Source of the DNA: Caballeronia sordidicola
GTDB taxonomy: Bacteria > Pseudomonadota > Gammaproteobacteria > Burkholderiales > Burkholderiaceae
DNA: 64,000 nt
Direction of reading: 5' to 3'
Assembly (NCBI RefSeq): GCF_000729995.1
Contig: NZ_JNFG01000020.1
Span: forward strand, 372,001 to 436,000
Positions 43,330-52,684 of this stretch are shown piece by piece. The notes beneath the pieces are model-generated. The model was not told the DNA's origin. It saw only the letters and a program-made list of their open reading frames with translations, and searched no databases. Position 1 is the first letter of the stretch. Each line of letters begins with the position of its first letter. Position numbers and translations under genes: made by a program.

Positions 43330-45672
43330 TTAGAACGACGTGCCAATCTGGAACTGGAACTTCTGGTATTGGTCTCCGGCGTGCCGCACGATCGGCAAAC
43401 CGAAGTCCAGCTTGAGCGGCCCGATCGGGGAGATCCATTCAAGTCCCGCACCATAGCTGTAGCGCAGGCCATTGGCCCCCACACTGTTGCCCTCGTCACC
43501 CCAGACGTTGCCGCCATCGACAAAGGTAAACACGCGCAGAGTCCGGTCGTACCCCGTGCCGGGCAGCGGGAAGGTCATTTCTATATTGCCGACGATCATC
43601 TTCGAGCCGCCGATCGGGTCGTTGGTCGTGGCGTCGCGTGGTCCGAGCGAACCGGACTCGTACCCCCGCACCGAGCCAATACCGCCGCCATAGTAGTTCT
43701 TGAAGATCGGATAAGCATCGCCGCTTATGCCGTGGCCATAGCCAGCCTGGAAATTCATGCCGAAAATGAAACCTCGGGCGGGCGTGTAATAGTATTGAGC
43801 CTGAACATCTGATTTGTAGTACTGGGTATTTCCCGCTGGTGTTCCCAACTCTCCGTTGGCCTGGAGAAAATAGCCTTTGCTTGGTATGAGCGCGCTATCG
43901 CGTGCGTCGTGCGACCAGCCCACCGTCACCGGAACGTTGTTCACCACGCGACCGAACTCGGCTACGTAGTCCAGGTAGCTTTGCGGCGTCGACGAGTCCG
44001 TGTTGAACCGGTCCTGCTCGAAACCGGCGCCAAAATAAACTACGTCCGATTCGGAAAACGGTATGCCAAACTTCATATCAGCACCGATCGATGTAATTCG
44101 AAAGCTCGTGTCGCTGAAATTGTAAAGCGGGTACGTGGTCCTGTAATACATGTCGGTAATGCGCTTGATTCCGTCGATCGTAAAGTAGGGATCGGTTTGC
44201 GTTAACGACAAGGTCCGGTAGGTCTGCGCTGTATTGACGTTGAGAGCCAGTGTGGTCCCTGAGCCGAACACGTTGTCCTGCGACACTCCGGCAGACAGCA
44301 CGACCTTGTCGCTTGAGTCATAGCCGGCGCCTAGTGTGATCGCGCCCGTTGGTTTCTCTTCCACTTTCACGTTTACGTCGACCTCGTCGGTAGTGCCCGG
44401 AACCGGCACCGTGGTGACGTCGGTGTTCGTAAAGTAGCCCAGCCGATCAATCCGCTCCTTCGAGAGCTTCAGGCGGCTGCTGTCGAACCATGAGCTTTCA
44501 ATCTGACGCATTTCACGACGTATCACTTCGTCGCGCGTCCGGGTGTTGCCTTCAATGTTCACGCGGCGTACGTACACGCGGCGCCCTGGATCGACCTGCA
44601 ACGTCAATGCGACCGTATGATGGACCTGGTCAATCTCCGGCTGGGCATTGACCTGCGCGAACGCGTAGCCATACTCCCCGAGCTTGTCGACCAGTCCCTG
44701 GGTGGTGGCTTGTAATTTCGCGGCCGAGAAACGCTCGCCCGCGCGGATCGACATCAGCTTTTGCAGTTCGGCGTTGCGATCGAGCAGGTTGCCGCCAAGC
44801 CGGATACTCGAAATGGTGTACGGCTCGCCCTCGTGAATAGTGATGGTCAGGTACATGTCCTTCTTGTCGGGCGAGATTGATACTTGCGTGGAGTCGATGT
44901 TGAACTCCAGATATCCGCGGTCCAGGTAATACGAGCGCACCTTTTCCAGATCCCCCGTTAGCTTGTCCTTCCCGTAGAGGTCGTTCTTCGTGTACCAGGA
45001 GAACCAGTTAGGGGTCGACAACTGCATTTCGTCGAGCAGCGTCGACGAGCTGGCAATCTGATTGCCCATGAAGTTGATCTGGCGAATTTTCGCGCTGGGA
45101 CCTTCCGCCACCGAGAACAGAATGGATACCCGGTTGCGGTCGATCGGCGTGACCGTAGTGGTCACCTCGGCGGCGTAATAACCGCGCGTCAGGTATTGGC
45201 GTTTCAGTTCCTGTTCGGCTTTACTGACCAGGGCTTTGTCGTAAGTGCTGCCTTGCGACAGGCCGACTGAATGCAGCGCTTTGGTGAGATTGTCTTTGTC
45301 GAACTCGTGAATACCGGCAAAGTCGATTGACGAGACGGCCGCACGTTCCTGTACTTTCACCACGACCACGTTACCTTGCGTCTCGACCTGAACGTCGTCG
45401 AAGAAGCCGGTTGCATAGAGGGCACGAATGGTTTCCGACGCTTTGTCGTCCGAGAAGACGTCGCCTCGCTTGAGCGGGACATAGGCGAAGACCGAGCTGG
45501 GCTCAATACGCTTCAGGCCGTCGATCTGTATGTCCTTGATGACAAAGCTGCTGGTCGCCGCATAAACGGAAGGAGCCAGGAACACGTTCAATGCGATGGC
45601 AACGGCTGAGTGAGCGGTGCGTAACGTGCGTAACGTGCTTAGGGTTCGGAAGGTTCGGAAGTTGAATTTCAT
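43330..45672 (-). CDS. bamA: Outer-membrane protein assembly factor BamA, probable second copy
   Basis: The 780-residue product has a signal peptide (cut near VYA-ATS), five POTRA repeats (about 45-445; each with a G-x-x-x-S or G-x-x-F pattern, e.g. VKDIQIDGLKRIEPSSVFAY) and an Omp85 barrel with the conserved loop motif SVRGYESGSLGPR and a C-terminal phenylalanine (FQFQIGTSF). It is a complete BamA. The classical bamA context (rseP upstream, skp-lpxD-fabZ downstream) is absent; lptD follows after three bases and a hypothetical gene precedes. This implies a duplicate for dedicated substrates rather than the essential copy. Confidence 0.88.
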   Translation of the reverse strand: MKFNFRTFRTLSTLRTLRTAHSAVAIALNVFLAPSVYAATSSFVIKDIQIDGLKRIEPSSVFAYVPLKRGDVFSDDKASETIRALYATGFFDDVQVETQGNVVVVKVQERAAVSSIDFAGIHEFDKDNLTKALHSVGLSQGSTYDKALVSKAEQELKRQYLTRGYYAAEVTTTVTPIDRNRVSILFSVAEGPSAKIRQINFMGNQIASSSTLLDEMQLSTPNWFSWYTKNDLYGKDKLTGDLEKVRSYYLDRGYLEFNIDSTQVSISPDKKDMYLTITIHEGEPYTISSIRLGGNLLDRNAELQKLMSIRAGERFSAAKLQATTQGLVDKLGEYGYAFAQVNAQPEIDQVHHTVALTLQVDPGRRVYVRRVNIEGNTRTRDEVIRREMRQIESSWFDSSRLKLSKERIDRLGYFTNTDVTTVPVPGTTDEVDVNVKVEEKPTGAITLGAGYDSSDKVVLSAGVSQDNVFGSGTTLALNVNTAQTYRTLSLTQTDPYFTIDGIKRITDMYYRTTYPLYNFSDTSFRITSIGADMKFGIPFSESDVVYFGAGFEQDRFNTDSSTPQSYLDYVAEFGRVVNNVPVTVGWSHDARDSALIPSKGYFLQANGELGTPAGNTQYYKSDVQAQYYYTPARGFIFGMNFQAGYGHGISGDAYPIFKNYYGGGIGSVRGYESGSLGPRDATTNDPIGGSKMIVGNIEMTFPLPGTGYDRTLRVFTFVDGGNVWGDEGNSVGANGLRYSYGAGLEWISPIGPLKLDFGLPIVRHAGDQYQKFQFQIGTSF

Positions 45673-45804
45673 TTGATGTGATTGACGAGCATATCGGCCC
45701 GAATGTGTTGCCCTGGTATCCGCGTCGTATCGGACGTGATCGGTGCCGTGCCTGGCCTGGACTTGCGTATTCCGGCCGCTCAGGAACTGCGCTGCGCTAG
45801 CCGG

Positions 45805-46263
45805 TTATTGCAAGGGACCGCTTGCGTGGGCCGGGATCTGAACCAGTCGTGCTGCCGATATAAGTGCGTCGACCATGGGAGGGATCTGCTCCCGGGGAAG
45901 ACAAAAGGAAACGTCGGCACCGCCTTGCAGCCGGAATGTAAGGACCAGGCTTTTGCCGTTGTCGATCGCGCCAAGCTCCCATCCTTCGCAGCCCATCGCA
46001 AAGTTGACGTGCGGCGTTCGCTGAAGCATTCGCTCGGACTGCATGATCGCGGCTGGCAGTACAGCGAGCAGTTCGCGAAATACCGAGTAATGGAACGTCA
46101 GGGTTGACCGGTCGCTATGCACCACCATATGTTGGCCGTCGGGTTCCAGCTCAATGCGCTCGATGGAAGCAACCCGCAGCGACTCTGGCAGGTCGTTCCT
46201 TTCGATCCCTTCCGACCGGACCGGGCTGCGCTGGAGATCGATCTTTTCTTTCACCAATGGCAT
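45805..46263 (-). CDS. Hypothetical protein upstream of bamA
   Basis: The 152-residue frame starts at an ATG with AAGGA ten bases upstream. There is no signal or membrane segment; the protein is a mixed alpha/beta cytosolic-looking polypeptide with ASIERIELEPDGQHMVVHS, a long helix HYSVFRELLAVLPAAIMQSE and FRLQGGADVSFCLPREQIPP. I do not recognise the family. It lies 132 bases upstream of bamA on the same strand and may be part of the same transcription unit. Confidence 0.55.
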   Translation of the reverse strand: MPLVKEKIDLQRSPVRSEGIERNDLPESLRVASIERIELEPDGQHMVVHSDRSTLTFHYSVFRELLAVLPAAIMQSERMLQRTPHVNFAMGCEGWELGAIDNGKSLVLTFRLQGGADVSFCLPREQIPPMVDALISAARLVQIPAHASGPLQ

Positions 46264-47493
46264 ATTTTGTAATCCTTATTTATTGTGTAAGGTTTGAATG
46301 GGCGGGCAGCGGCCTTGTGACAGGCTGGCTACCTTGCGGTTCCGTTACGGGAGGATTCGAAAACAAGTAGGAACCCGGTTCCTTATCTTCAAGCAAACGT
46401 TGGAGATTCTCCGGCGTTAGCGGGCGGTGCTTCGCCGCAAGGAGGCAGCGCTGGTGGCGCCATCACTGAAGAAAGCGGCGCGTTTCCGGTCCGCTGACAT
46501 GGCAACGAGAATTTCCGAAAACAACGGCGTTGAACTAGCTCGCAGAACCGCTGCAAGAACTTGTGCGGAAAGAATGTGTTTCATCATGGTTACTACCCTC
46601 GCGTGCAAAGTCGCTAGACGAGTCATTAAAGTAGCTCGCTATATGACGAGGTGCGTTACGGCTTCATTACCGCGTTTCTCACCGGAAATAGGGGGTACAT
46701 CGGCTGATCGGCGGGAATGCATGGAAGGGCGCGATACGTTGGCTGGCCGTTCAGGCTTGTGGCGAAAGCCTCCGATCAAGTTTGCCGCATTCTCAAGCGG
46801 CTCTTTCTCACAAGAGAAAGGAGCTTAAGAGAGGTGCTCATGACGGATACAGAGTGCGTGCCTGGATATACAGTGAAATGCTTGGTGAGGAATTAGAGCA
46901 GCTCGGCTCAATTTAACTCAGCTACTCAAGCGATGGGCCCAACGTCTTCAGGACGATCCGTTGCTTATGTTTCATGTCGGTTTAACTTTAGAACGACTAT
47001 GCTGTTGCACGCTACGAACGTCAGCGCAGATCAACGCAGCGATGACGTTTTCTTCCCTTGCATATAGCGCCGCCTGGCCGCGTTTTATGCGTCACCAAAT
47101 TGTTCCAGAATGTTCCACTTCATGACCGTAGAGTACGCGTCGGCCTATTGATCATGCCCTGCGTCTCGCGGGCCATTGCACAGTGGCACCCGCACACGCC
47201 TTTCCAGAGAACGCTTGGCCGGTTTACAGCATCCACTCCGGCGCCCCTGTTGGACGCAAACCATTGCGTTACGGTTTCGGCCTCATGCAACGCTTGGTAA
47301 CGATGCTTGTTGTCCGCTTCCAACAGCCCGCACAAAGCGCTGCTGTTTAATGGTGCCGGTCTGATCGACGCACGGCGACGTCGATCAGTACGCGCAGCGA
47401 TGCACGTTTATCTGACGAGATCGCGGTGTTTGCAAGCCCTGGCAGTGGGCCAAGCAGACAGCGTTGCTCAATCGTATTTTCGGAGAATTTGAA
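46264..47493. other. Long gene-poor interval upstream of the porin gene
   Basis: About 1.2 kb with no convincing gene. A minus-strand frame (46417-46626) preceded by GAGGG could encode a short 56-residue product from 46587, and a plus-strand frame (46427-46828) overlaps it; neither has recognisable features. GCTCTTTCTC at 46800-46809 pairs with GAGAAAGGAGC at 46814-46824 across an ACAA loop with one bulge, but no U-run follows. The last 150 bases presumably hold the porin promoter. Confidence 0.4.
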
Positions 47494-48630
47494 ATGAAGA
47501 AATCCCTTCTTGCTCTCGGTGTCTTCGGCACCTTCGCCGGAGCGGCACACGCTCAGAACAGCGTGACCCTCTATGGCCTGATCGACGCGGGCATCACCTA
47601 CACAAACAACCAGGGCGGCAGCAAAAACGTCCAGGCAACCAGCGGCCAGGTCAACGGCAGCCGTTGGGGCCTGCGTGGCTCCGAAGACCTGGGCGGTGGT
47701 CTCAAGGCCATCTTCACGTTGGAAAATGGTTTTAATATCGACAGCGGCAAGCTAGGCCAGAACGGCCTGGAGTTCGGACGTCAGGCGTTCGTCGGTTTGT
47801 CGAGTGACCAGGCAGGCGCCATCACTCTTGGCCGCCAGTACGACTCGATGGTCGACTATGTCGGACCGCTCGCGTTGACGGGCACGCAGTTTGGCGGCAC
47901 ACAGGCTGCTCACCCGTTCGACAACGACAACCTCGACAACTCGTTTCGCGTCAACAACTCGGTCAAGTACCAGAGCGTCAACTACGGCGGCTTCAAGTTC
48001 GGCGGCCTGTATGGCTTCTCCAACGACGCAGGCGGGTTCTCTGACAACCGTGCATACAGCATTGGCGCGTCATATAACTATGGTCCTTTGACCGCAGCGG
48101 CCAGCTACATGCAGCTCAACAGCGCGGGCTCAACTTTGAACTCGTCGGGCGCGGTAACTGCCGATGCGACATTCGCAGCGGGGCGTCAACGCACCTACGG
48201 CGGAGGCGTCAACTACGCGTTCGGCGCAGCAAATGTCGGCTTCGTGTTCTCGCAGACCCAGTTGAACAATTTGACGGGTATTGGTGCGTCGGCCTCCGGT
48301 ACGACAAGCGGCATCACCCTGGCGGGCGGCAGCGCACGCTTCACCAACTATGAAGTGAATGGCCGCTACAACTTCACGCCTGCATGGACGCTGTCGGGTG
48401 CCTACACCTTCACCAACGCAAGCCTGGACGGGGTAAGCCCGAAATACAACCAGGTCACCCTGCAGACGGCGTACGCGCTGTCCAAGCGCACGGACGTCTA
48501 TCTGCAAGGCGTGTATCAGCACGTGAACGGTACGGGTGATTCGGGCTTGACCGCCGATATCAACGGGTTGACTGCCTCGTCGACGAATAGCCAGGTCGCT
48601 GCAACCATTGGCTTGCGTACCCGCTTCTAA
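47494..48630 (+). CDS. Gram-negative porin of the Burkholderia type
   Basis: The start at 47494 follows GGAGAATTTGAA and gives 378 residues. A signal peptide (MKKSLLALGVFGTFAGAAHA) is followed by the mature start QNSVTLYGLIDAGITYTNNQ. The body contains GSRWGLRGSEDLGGGLKAIF, FGRQAFVGLSSDQAGAITLG and the L3-type PEFGR-like region, and it ends VAATIGLRTRF with a terminal Phe. These are the 16-strand general porins of beta-proteobacteria. Its own terminator is visible downstream, so it is a single-gene unit. Confidence 0.93.
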   Translation: MKKSLLALGVFGTFAGAAHAQNSVTLYGLIDAGITYTNNQGGSKNVQATSGQVNGSRWGLRGSEDLGGGLKAIFTLENGFNIDSGKLGQNGLEFGRQAFVGLSSDQAGAITLGRQYDSMVDYVGPLALTGTQFGGTQAAHPFDNDNLDNSFRVNNSVKYQSVNYGGFKFGGLYGFSNDAGGFSDNRAYSIGASYNYGPLTAAASYMQLNSAGSTLNSSGAVTADATFAAGRQRTYGGGVNYAFGAANVGFVFSQTQLNNLTGIGASASGTTSGITLAGGSARFTNYEVNGRYNFTPAWTLSGAYTFTNASLDGVSPKYNQVTLQTAYALSKRTDVYLQGVYQHVNGTGDSGLTADINGLTASSTNSQVAATIGLRTRF

Positions 48631-48720
48631 GTGAACTGCTAAGCGAATGAACGCGGCCCTTGACGCGACGCGTATGAGGGTCGCTACCTTGCGCGGTACG
48701 CTTAGCGGGAAACTCTGATA

Positions 48721-48748
48721 AGCCGGGGAAGTCTTCCCGGCTCTTTTT
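48721..48748 (+). terminator. Rho-independent terminator after the porin gene
   Basis: AGCCGGG (48721-48727) pairs with CCCGGCT (48736-48742) across an 8-base loop, followed by CTTTTT at 48743-48748. It is 91 bases after the porin stop on the plus strand and faces the NIPSNAP gene, which ends nearby on the minus strand, so it may serve both. Confidence 0.75.
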
Positions 48749-48763
48749 ATTTTCAGTCCGCGG

Positions 48764-49069
48764 TTAACTGAAGACGGGACGAAAGAAGCTGCGCTCGTAG
48801 CTGACAATACACCGCGTTTCTTCCGCATATTTGAATGCTGCCTGGCATTCCGGGTCAAGCTGCGATTGCTGACGGTAGCCCTCATACGTTGACAGGTTCG
48901 GAAACGAGAACAGCGCCAGTGCAACATTGTTCGCGCCTTCCGACGGCAGGAAATAGCCGTGATGTTGGCCACCGAATTTCTCGACCAAGGGAATCCACAG
49001 CTTTCCGTAGGCTTCAAATTCCTTAAGTTTCGACGGGTCGATAATATAGCGAAGGTAGCAGGTGATCAT
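48764..49069 (-). CDS. NIPSNAP family protein
   Basis: The 101-residue protein has the NIPSNAP ferredoxin-like alpha/beta signature: MITCYLRYIIDPSKLKEFEA, WIPLVEKFGGQHHGYFLPSE and LALFSFPNLSTYEGYRQQ. Bacterial NIPSNAP proteins are small, often in catabolic operons, function unknown. It is the last gene of the minus-strand run with IclR, SDR, MFS and cupin genes. Confidence 0.82.
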   Translation of the reverse strand: MITCYLRYIIDPSKLKEFEAYGKLWIPLVEKFGGQHHGYFLPSEGANNVALALFSFPNLSTYEGYRQQSQLDPECQAAFKYAEETRCIVSYERSFFRPVFS

Positions 49070-49109
49070 GATGTGTCCGTTTAGGGAGAGAGGTTCGATC
49101 GAATAATAT

Positions 49110-49125
49110 CGTGTCAGTCGACACG
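49110..49125. promoter_or_regulatory. Palindrome CGTGTC-AGTC-GACACG upstream of NIPSNAP gene
   Basis: Six-base arms CGTGTC (49110-49115) and GACACG (49120-49125) are exact inverses across a four-base centre. It lies between the IclR stop (49136) and the NIPSNAP start (49069). IclR-family regulators usually bind short palindromes of this size, so it is a candidate site for the neighbouring IclR protein. Confidence 0.4.
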
Positions 49126-49135
49126 AATCTTTTCC

Positions 49136-49963
49136 CTAGCGCGATCCAGGGCCGACCCCTCCGGCGATCGCGCGGCAAGCGTCCTTCAACGGCGCAATGT
49201 AGGTTTCCAGCGGCGTCGCGCTTTTCCTATAGAGGGGAATGCTGACACTGATGCATGCGATCGGCTCGCCATTTGCTCCCAGGATCGCGCTGCCGTAGCA
49301 AAAAATCTGCTCCTCGTTTTCTTCTCGATCTTCCGCATAACCGCGGGCCTGGGTCGCATCGAGCTCGACATTGAGTGCGGTGCGTTCAATGATCGTATTC
49401 GGCGTAAAGCGCTCGAAGTGCAGGGCGGCGAGCAGCGCGTCGCGATCCGGGCGCTTGAGCAAAGACAGATAGGCTTTGCCGACGGAACTTGAATACAGCG
49501 TGACACGTGTGCCTATTCGCGATGCCATGCGCACGGCGTGCGGACTTTCGAGCTTCTCGATGTACACCATTTCTGAGCCGCTGCGCACTGCCAGGTGAAC
49601 GGTTTCCTGGGTCAGGTCGCGCAAGGTCTGGAGTGCTTCGCTGGCGGCCACGCGCAGGTCGGAGCGTTCCCAGCTCCGGCTTGCTAGCGATAACAAACGG
49701 GGCCCAAGCGAATAACTGCCGCCGCGTGGTGTTTCGACCACCAGGCCTTCAGCGATCAAAGCACCGACGATGCGGTAAACCGTTGGTCTTGGATAGTTGG
49801 ACGCGGCCGTAAGCTGGGCGATGCCGGGGGGCGCCGGTGCGTCGGCGATGCACTGAAGTACCACCAGGAACTTCGAGAACGCGGCGGTGCCGGTCGGCTT
49901 GGCATCGTTTGTCAGAGGCGGCGCTTTGGAGCGGCCGACCGCGGGCTTAAGTGGTTTTGGCAT
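49136..49963 (-). CDS. IclR family transcriptional regulator
   Basis: The start at 49963 follows GGGGAC and gives 275 residues; the open frame extends to 50065 but the extra residues look non-coding. HTH: VVLQCIADAPAPPGIAQL, then NYPRPTVYRIVGALIAEGLV. Effector domain: RIGTRVTLYSSSVGKAYLSL, ARGYAEDREENEEQIFCYGS and the GEPIACISVSIP strand. A 25-residue Ala/Pro/Lys-rich N-terminal extension precedes the HTH. It lies in the middle of the operon 48764-52684 and probably controls it. Confidence 0.9.
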   Translation of the reverse strand: MPKPLKPAVGRSKAPPLTNDAKPTGTAAFSKFLVVLQCIADAPAPPGIAQLTAASNYPRPTVYRIVGALIAEGLVVETPRGGSYSLGPRLLSLASRSWERSDLRVAASEALQTLRDLTQETVHLAVRSGSEMVYIEKLESPHAVRMASRIGTRVTLYSSSVGKAYLSLLKRPDRDALLAALHFERFTPNTIIERTALNVELDATQARGYAEDREENEEQIFCYGSAILGANGEPIACISVSIPLYRKSATPLETYIAPLKDACRAIAGGVGPGSR

Positions 49964-50042
49964 GGCGTCCCCAAGGAACTTGGCGGTGTGCCGGTGGTTT
50001 TGAAAAGTAGTGATTGAGGCGCGAAGATTAAAATAGAGCGCT

Positions 50043-50771
50043 CTACGCAACCAAATATCCCCCATCGACGGGGACTACTGCCCCCGTCATGAAAGCCGCT
50101 GCCGGCGAGCAAAGGAACGCCACCACTTGCGCGACGTCGTTGGGCTGGCCCCATCGTTTCATTGGCGTGCGATCGAGGATTGCCTGCGAACGATCGTCGC
50201 TATCCTGTAGCGCCTGTGTAAGCGGCGTAGCAATCCAGCCGGGCGCGACCGCATTGACGCGAATGTTGTCGGCGGCATAAGCAATGGCCAGCGACTTGGT
50301 CAATTGCACTACGCCGCCCTTGCTGGCGCTGTAAGCGGGTACAAGGCCCCCGCCGAAAAAGCTCAGCATCGACGCCGTGTTGACAATCGATCCCTTGCTA
50401 GCCTTCAATCGCTCGCGAGCCGCAGCACAGACACGCATTGTCCCGCTGAGATTGACTGCGATCACGCGCTCGAATACGTCGATAGCCAGTTCGTCGCCGC
50501 GCCGGATCATGCCCGCGCAATTGACGAGCATATCAATGGAGTCGGCCCGCGCTATGAGCGACGCTACGCTCGCGGCATTGCTGACGTCGAGTTCGACGAC
50601 TTCGATGGCGAAGCCTAGCGCCTCGCGTTGGGCATCGGTCGGCGCGATGCCCGCAGCGAGGACACGCGCGCCGAGCGCGGCGAAGCATTGAGCGATGCCG
50701 GCGCCAATGCCCTGTGTGCCGCCGGTCACAACGGCGGTTTTACCTGCGAAAAGATCAGTCTGGAAAGTCAT
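50043..50771 (-). CDS. SDR family oxidoreductase
   Basis: The 242-residue enzyme has all classical SDR motifs: VVTGGTQGIGAGIAQ, DVSNAASVASL (Asp of the adenine pocket), LVNCAGMIRRG in the NAG position, NTASMLSFFGG with the catalytic Ser, and AYSASKGGVVQLTKS. The C-terminal MTGAVVPVDGGYLVA is standard. It is similar to 3-oxoacyl-ACP reductase/gluconate-dehydrogenase-type SDRs; in the operon it may oxidise a hydroxy group of the aromatic ketone substrate or product. It is six bases from the MFS gene. Confidence 0.88.
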   Translation of the reverse strand: MTFQTDLFAGKTAVVTGGTQGIGAGIAQCFAALGARVLAAGIAPTDAQREALGFAIEVVELDVSNAASVASLIARADSIDMLVNCAGMIRRGDELAIDVFERVIAVNLSGTMRVCAAARERLKASKGSIVNTASMLSFFGGGLVPAYSASKGGVVQLTKSLAIAYAADNIRVNAVAPGWIATPLTQALQDSDDRSQAILDRTPMKRWGQPNDVAQVVAFLCSPAAAFMTGAVVPVDGGYLVA

Positions 50772-50777
50772 GGCCGG

Positions 50778-52088
50778 TCAGCGAAGGTCGGACAGGGGAA
50801 CGGTTGAAACAACGGTCTCGCTATCCTCTATTTTCGTCCGCACTACGAATATATAAACCAGCGCTGCGGCGAATGCGATGGCTGCGCTTATCAGGAACGC
50901 GTTGACGAAGGAGTGCGTTTTATCCACGACGATGCCCGTGATGAATGGAGCAAACGAACCGCCGAAATATCCGCCGAAGTTTTGAATGCTGCCGAGCGAG
51001 GCCACCATATGACGAGGCGCTGCGACGGTCGCCAGCGCCCAGCACGCGCCGCTTGCCATGTTCACGAAATACATGGCGGCAGAAAGATAGATCATCGCAA
51101 GCGTCAGGTTCGGGGTGAACGCCGCCGGTACCGTGAAAAGCGCAGCGCCCAGCAAGCCGACGCAGATTGGCCACTTACGGCTTCTGATGGGCGCCATGCC
51201 GCGCGCCATGAGGCCATCGGCGATGAATCCGCTGGACAGCATTCCAAGCGTGCCGAAGAGGTAGGGAATCGACACGAGCCAGCCGGTATGCGCGATTGTC
51301 AGGTGGCGTTCATGCTCGAGGTACGCCGGTAGCCAGGTGAGATAAAGCCATACCATGTAGATCACGCCCATGTTGCCGAAGATCATGCCCCATGTGGTCG
51401 ATTTGCGGAATAACCCGCGCCATTCATGCATGGTCATGCGGCGTTCGGCGCGTTGCTCCGGTTCGCCTTCGGTCAGGTACGCAACTTCTTGAGAGTCCAG
51501 GGAGATGTTGCGGCGATCACGATAAACGAGGTACCAGCCAATCGACACCGCGATGCCGAGCACGCCCATGACGATGAACATCGTGCGCCAGCCGAAGGCC
51601 AGCAAGAGTACGGTAAGCACGGGCGGTGCAAGAGCGGGTCCAATAGTGGATGAAGTGATGAAGATACCTGTCGGCCGGCCGCGTTCGTGCACGCCGAACC
51701 ATTCGCTGACCACCTTTGCACCGGCGGGGAAATTCGGGGCTTCGCCGAGACCCAGCGCGACCCGCGCGACCAGGAACTGCGACAGGCTCGTCACAAGGCC
51801 ACCGCACAATTGCGCGGCTGACCACAAGAACATGCCTAGGCCGAGCATCACGCGCGCGCCGAAACGATCAAGCAAAATGCCGATGGGTAACTGCGAAAAC
51901 GCATAGGCGAATGAGAAGGCGGACAGCAGCAAGCCCATCTGCGATGCGGACAGCCCAAGCTCCTGGCTAACCGAATGATTCGCTATGGAAAGCGTGCTCC
52001 GGTCGAGATAATTCACGATTCCGGCGAGTGTCAGGAACGTGATCGCAACCACCTGAATGCGCTTGAGGCGCGGTGATTTCTGCAACAT
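50778..52088 (-). CDS. MFS transporter, anion:cation symporter (ACS) family
   Basis: The 436-residue protein has 12 membrane segments. VAITFLTLAGIVNYLDRSTL in TM1 and the AYAFSQLPIGILLDRFGARV stretch (the DRFG motif between TM2 and TM3) plus VARVALGLGEAPNFPAGAKV (TM4) are hallmark features of the ACS family (aromatic acid, tartrate, glucarate and hydroxyphenylacetate permeases). It probably imports the substrate of the cupin dioxygenase. It is the second gene of the run, with a 68-base gap to the upstream cupin gene. Confidence 0.9.
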   Translation of the reverse strand: MLQKSPRLKRIQVVAITFLTLAGIVNYLDRSTLSIANHSVSQELGLSASQMGLLLSAFSFAYAFSQLPIGILLDRFGARVMLGLGMFLWSAAQLCGGLVTSLSQFLVARVALGLGEAPNFPAGAKVVSEWFGVHERGRPTGIFITSSTIGPALAPPVLTVLLLAFGWRTMFIVMGVLGIAVSIGWYLVYRDRRNISLDSQEVAYLTEGEPEQRAERRMTMHEWRGLFRKSTTWGMIFGNMGVIYMVWLYLTWLPAYLEHERHLTIAHTGWLVSIPYLFGTLGMLSSGFIADGLMARGMAPIRSRKWPICVGLLGAALFTVPAAFTPNLTLAMIYLSAAMYFVNMASGACWALATVAAPRHMVASLGSIQNFGGYFGGSFAPFITGIVVDKTHSFVNAFLISAAIAFAAALVYIFVVRTKIEDSETVVSTVPLSDLR

Positions 52089-52156
52089 GGTGTCTCCTCC
52101 GGTGCTCGTTGAGAGTCTGCGTGGAAGGTGCTTCGGGTGTCAGGTGTTGCTCCCGC

Positions 52157-52684
52157 TTAACGGATGAACTGGTCGACGAAATCTTCTCCCAGGCCTACCG
52201 AAGAAAAATGCTTGCGGCACATGTCGACCTTGGTGAAAACGTCTTCGTAGCCGGTGTAATTGCCATACGGATCGCAATAGAACATCACGCCGTTGACCTG
52301 GAAGTAGGTGATCATTTCCTCCACGTCTTCAGGCACATAGAGCGTGTGCGTTTCGCCCGGCGGCTCGAAAACATAGCTGCCCTCCGTCGCTTCCCAATCG
52401 TGTTCCAGATAACGCCAGCGTCCCTTGAGGACCATGCCGTGCACCGCTTGCGGATGCCGGTGCCGGCTTAGCACGCCGGATTTGCGCACGCGCAGCAGAT
52501 TCATCCAGTACCCGGTCGAGACATTCAGGCACAGCGGGCGGAACCAGACGTTCTCGGCTTGAGGGACCCAAAGGCGCTCGTCTTTGGGGATCGCCGATTC
52601 GACCACAATCTCCTTAGCTGCTTCTTTTGGGAATGGAAGCTGATACGGCGTCATTGCATCCGCCGCGGGATTAGCACTTGCCAT
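52157..52684 (-). CDS. Cupin dioxygenase of the 2,4'-dihydroxyacetophenone dioxygenase family
   Basis: The 175-residue product is a single cupin domain: MNLLRVRKSGVLSRHRHPQA (histidines of the first metal motif), HGMVLKGRWRYLEHDWEATEGSYVF, and PPGETHTLYVPE (second motif). The full sequence and length (177 in the known enzyme) match 2,4'-dihydroxyacetophenone dioxygenase, which cleaves the C-C bond between the hydroxymethyl ketone carbon and the ring side chain to 4-hydroxybenzoate and formate using non-haem iron. It heads the operon with MFS, SDR, IclR and NIPSNAP genes. Substrate remains to be shown. Confidence 0.8.
   Translation of the reverse strand: MASANPAADAMTPYQLPFPKEAAKEIVVESAIPKDERLWVPQAENVWFRPLCLNVSTGYWMNLLRVRKSGVLSRHRHPQAVHGMVLKGRWRYLEHDWEATEGSYVFEPPGETHTLYVPEDVEEMITYFQVNGVMFYCDPYGNYTGYEDVFTKVDMCRKHFSSVGLGEDFVDQFIR

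Noticed and set aside
48130..49017. Open frame of 295 codons on the minus strand
   Set aside because: Overlaps the porin and NIPSNAP genes on both sides and has no recognisable features.
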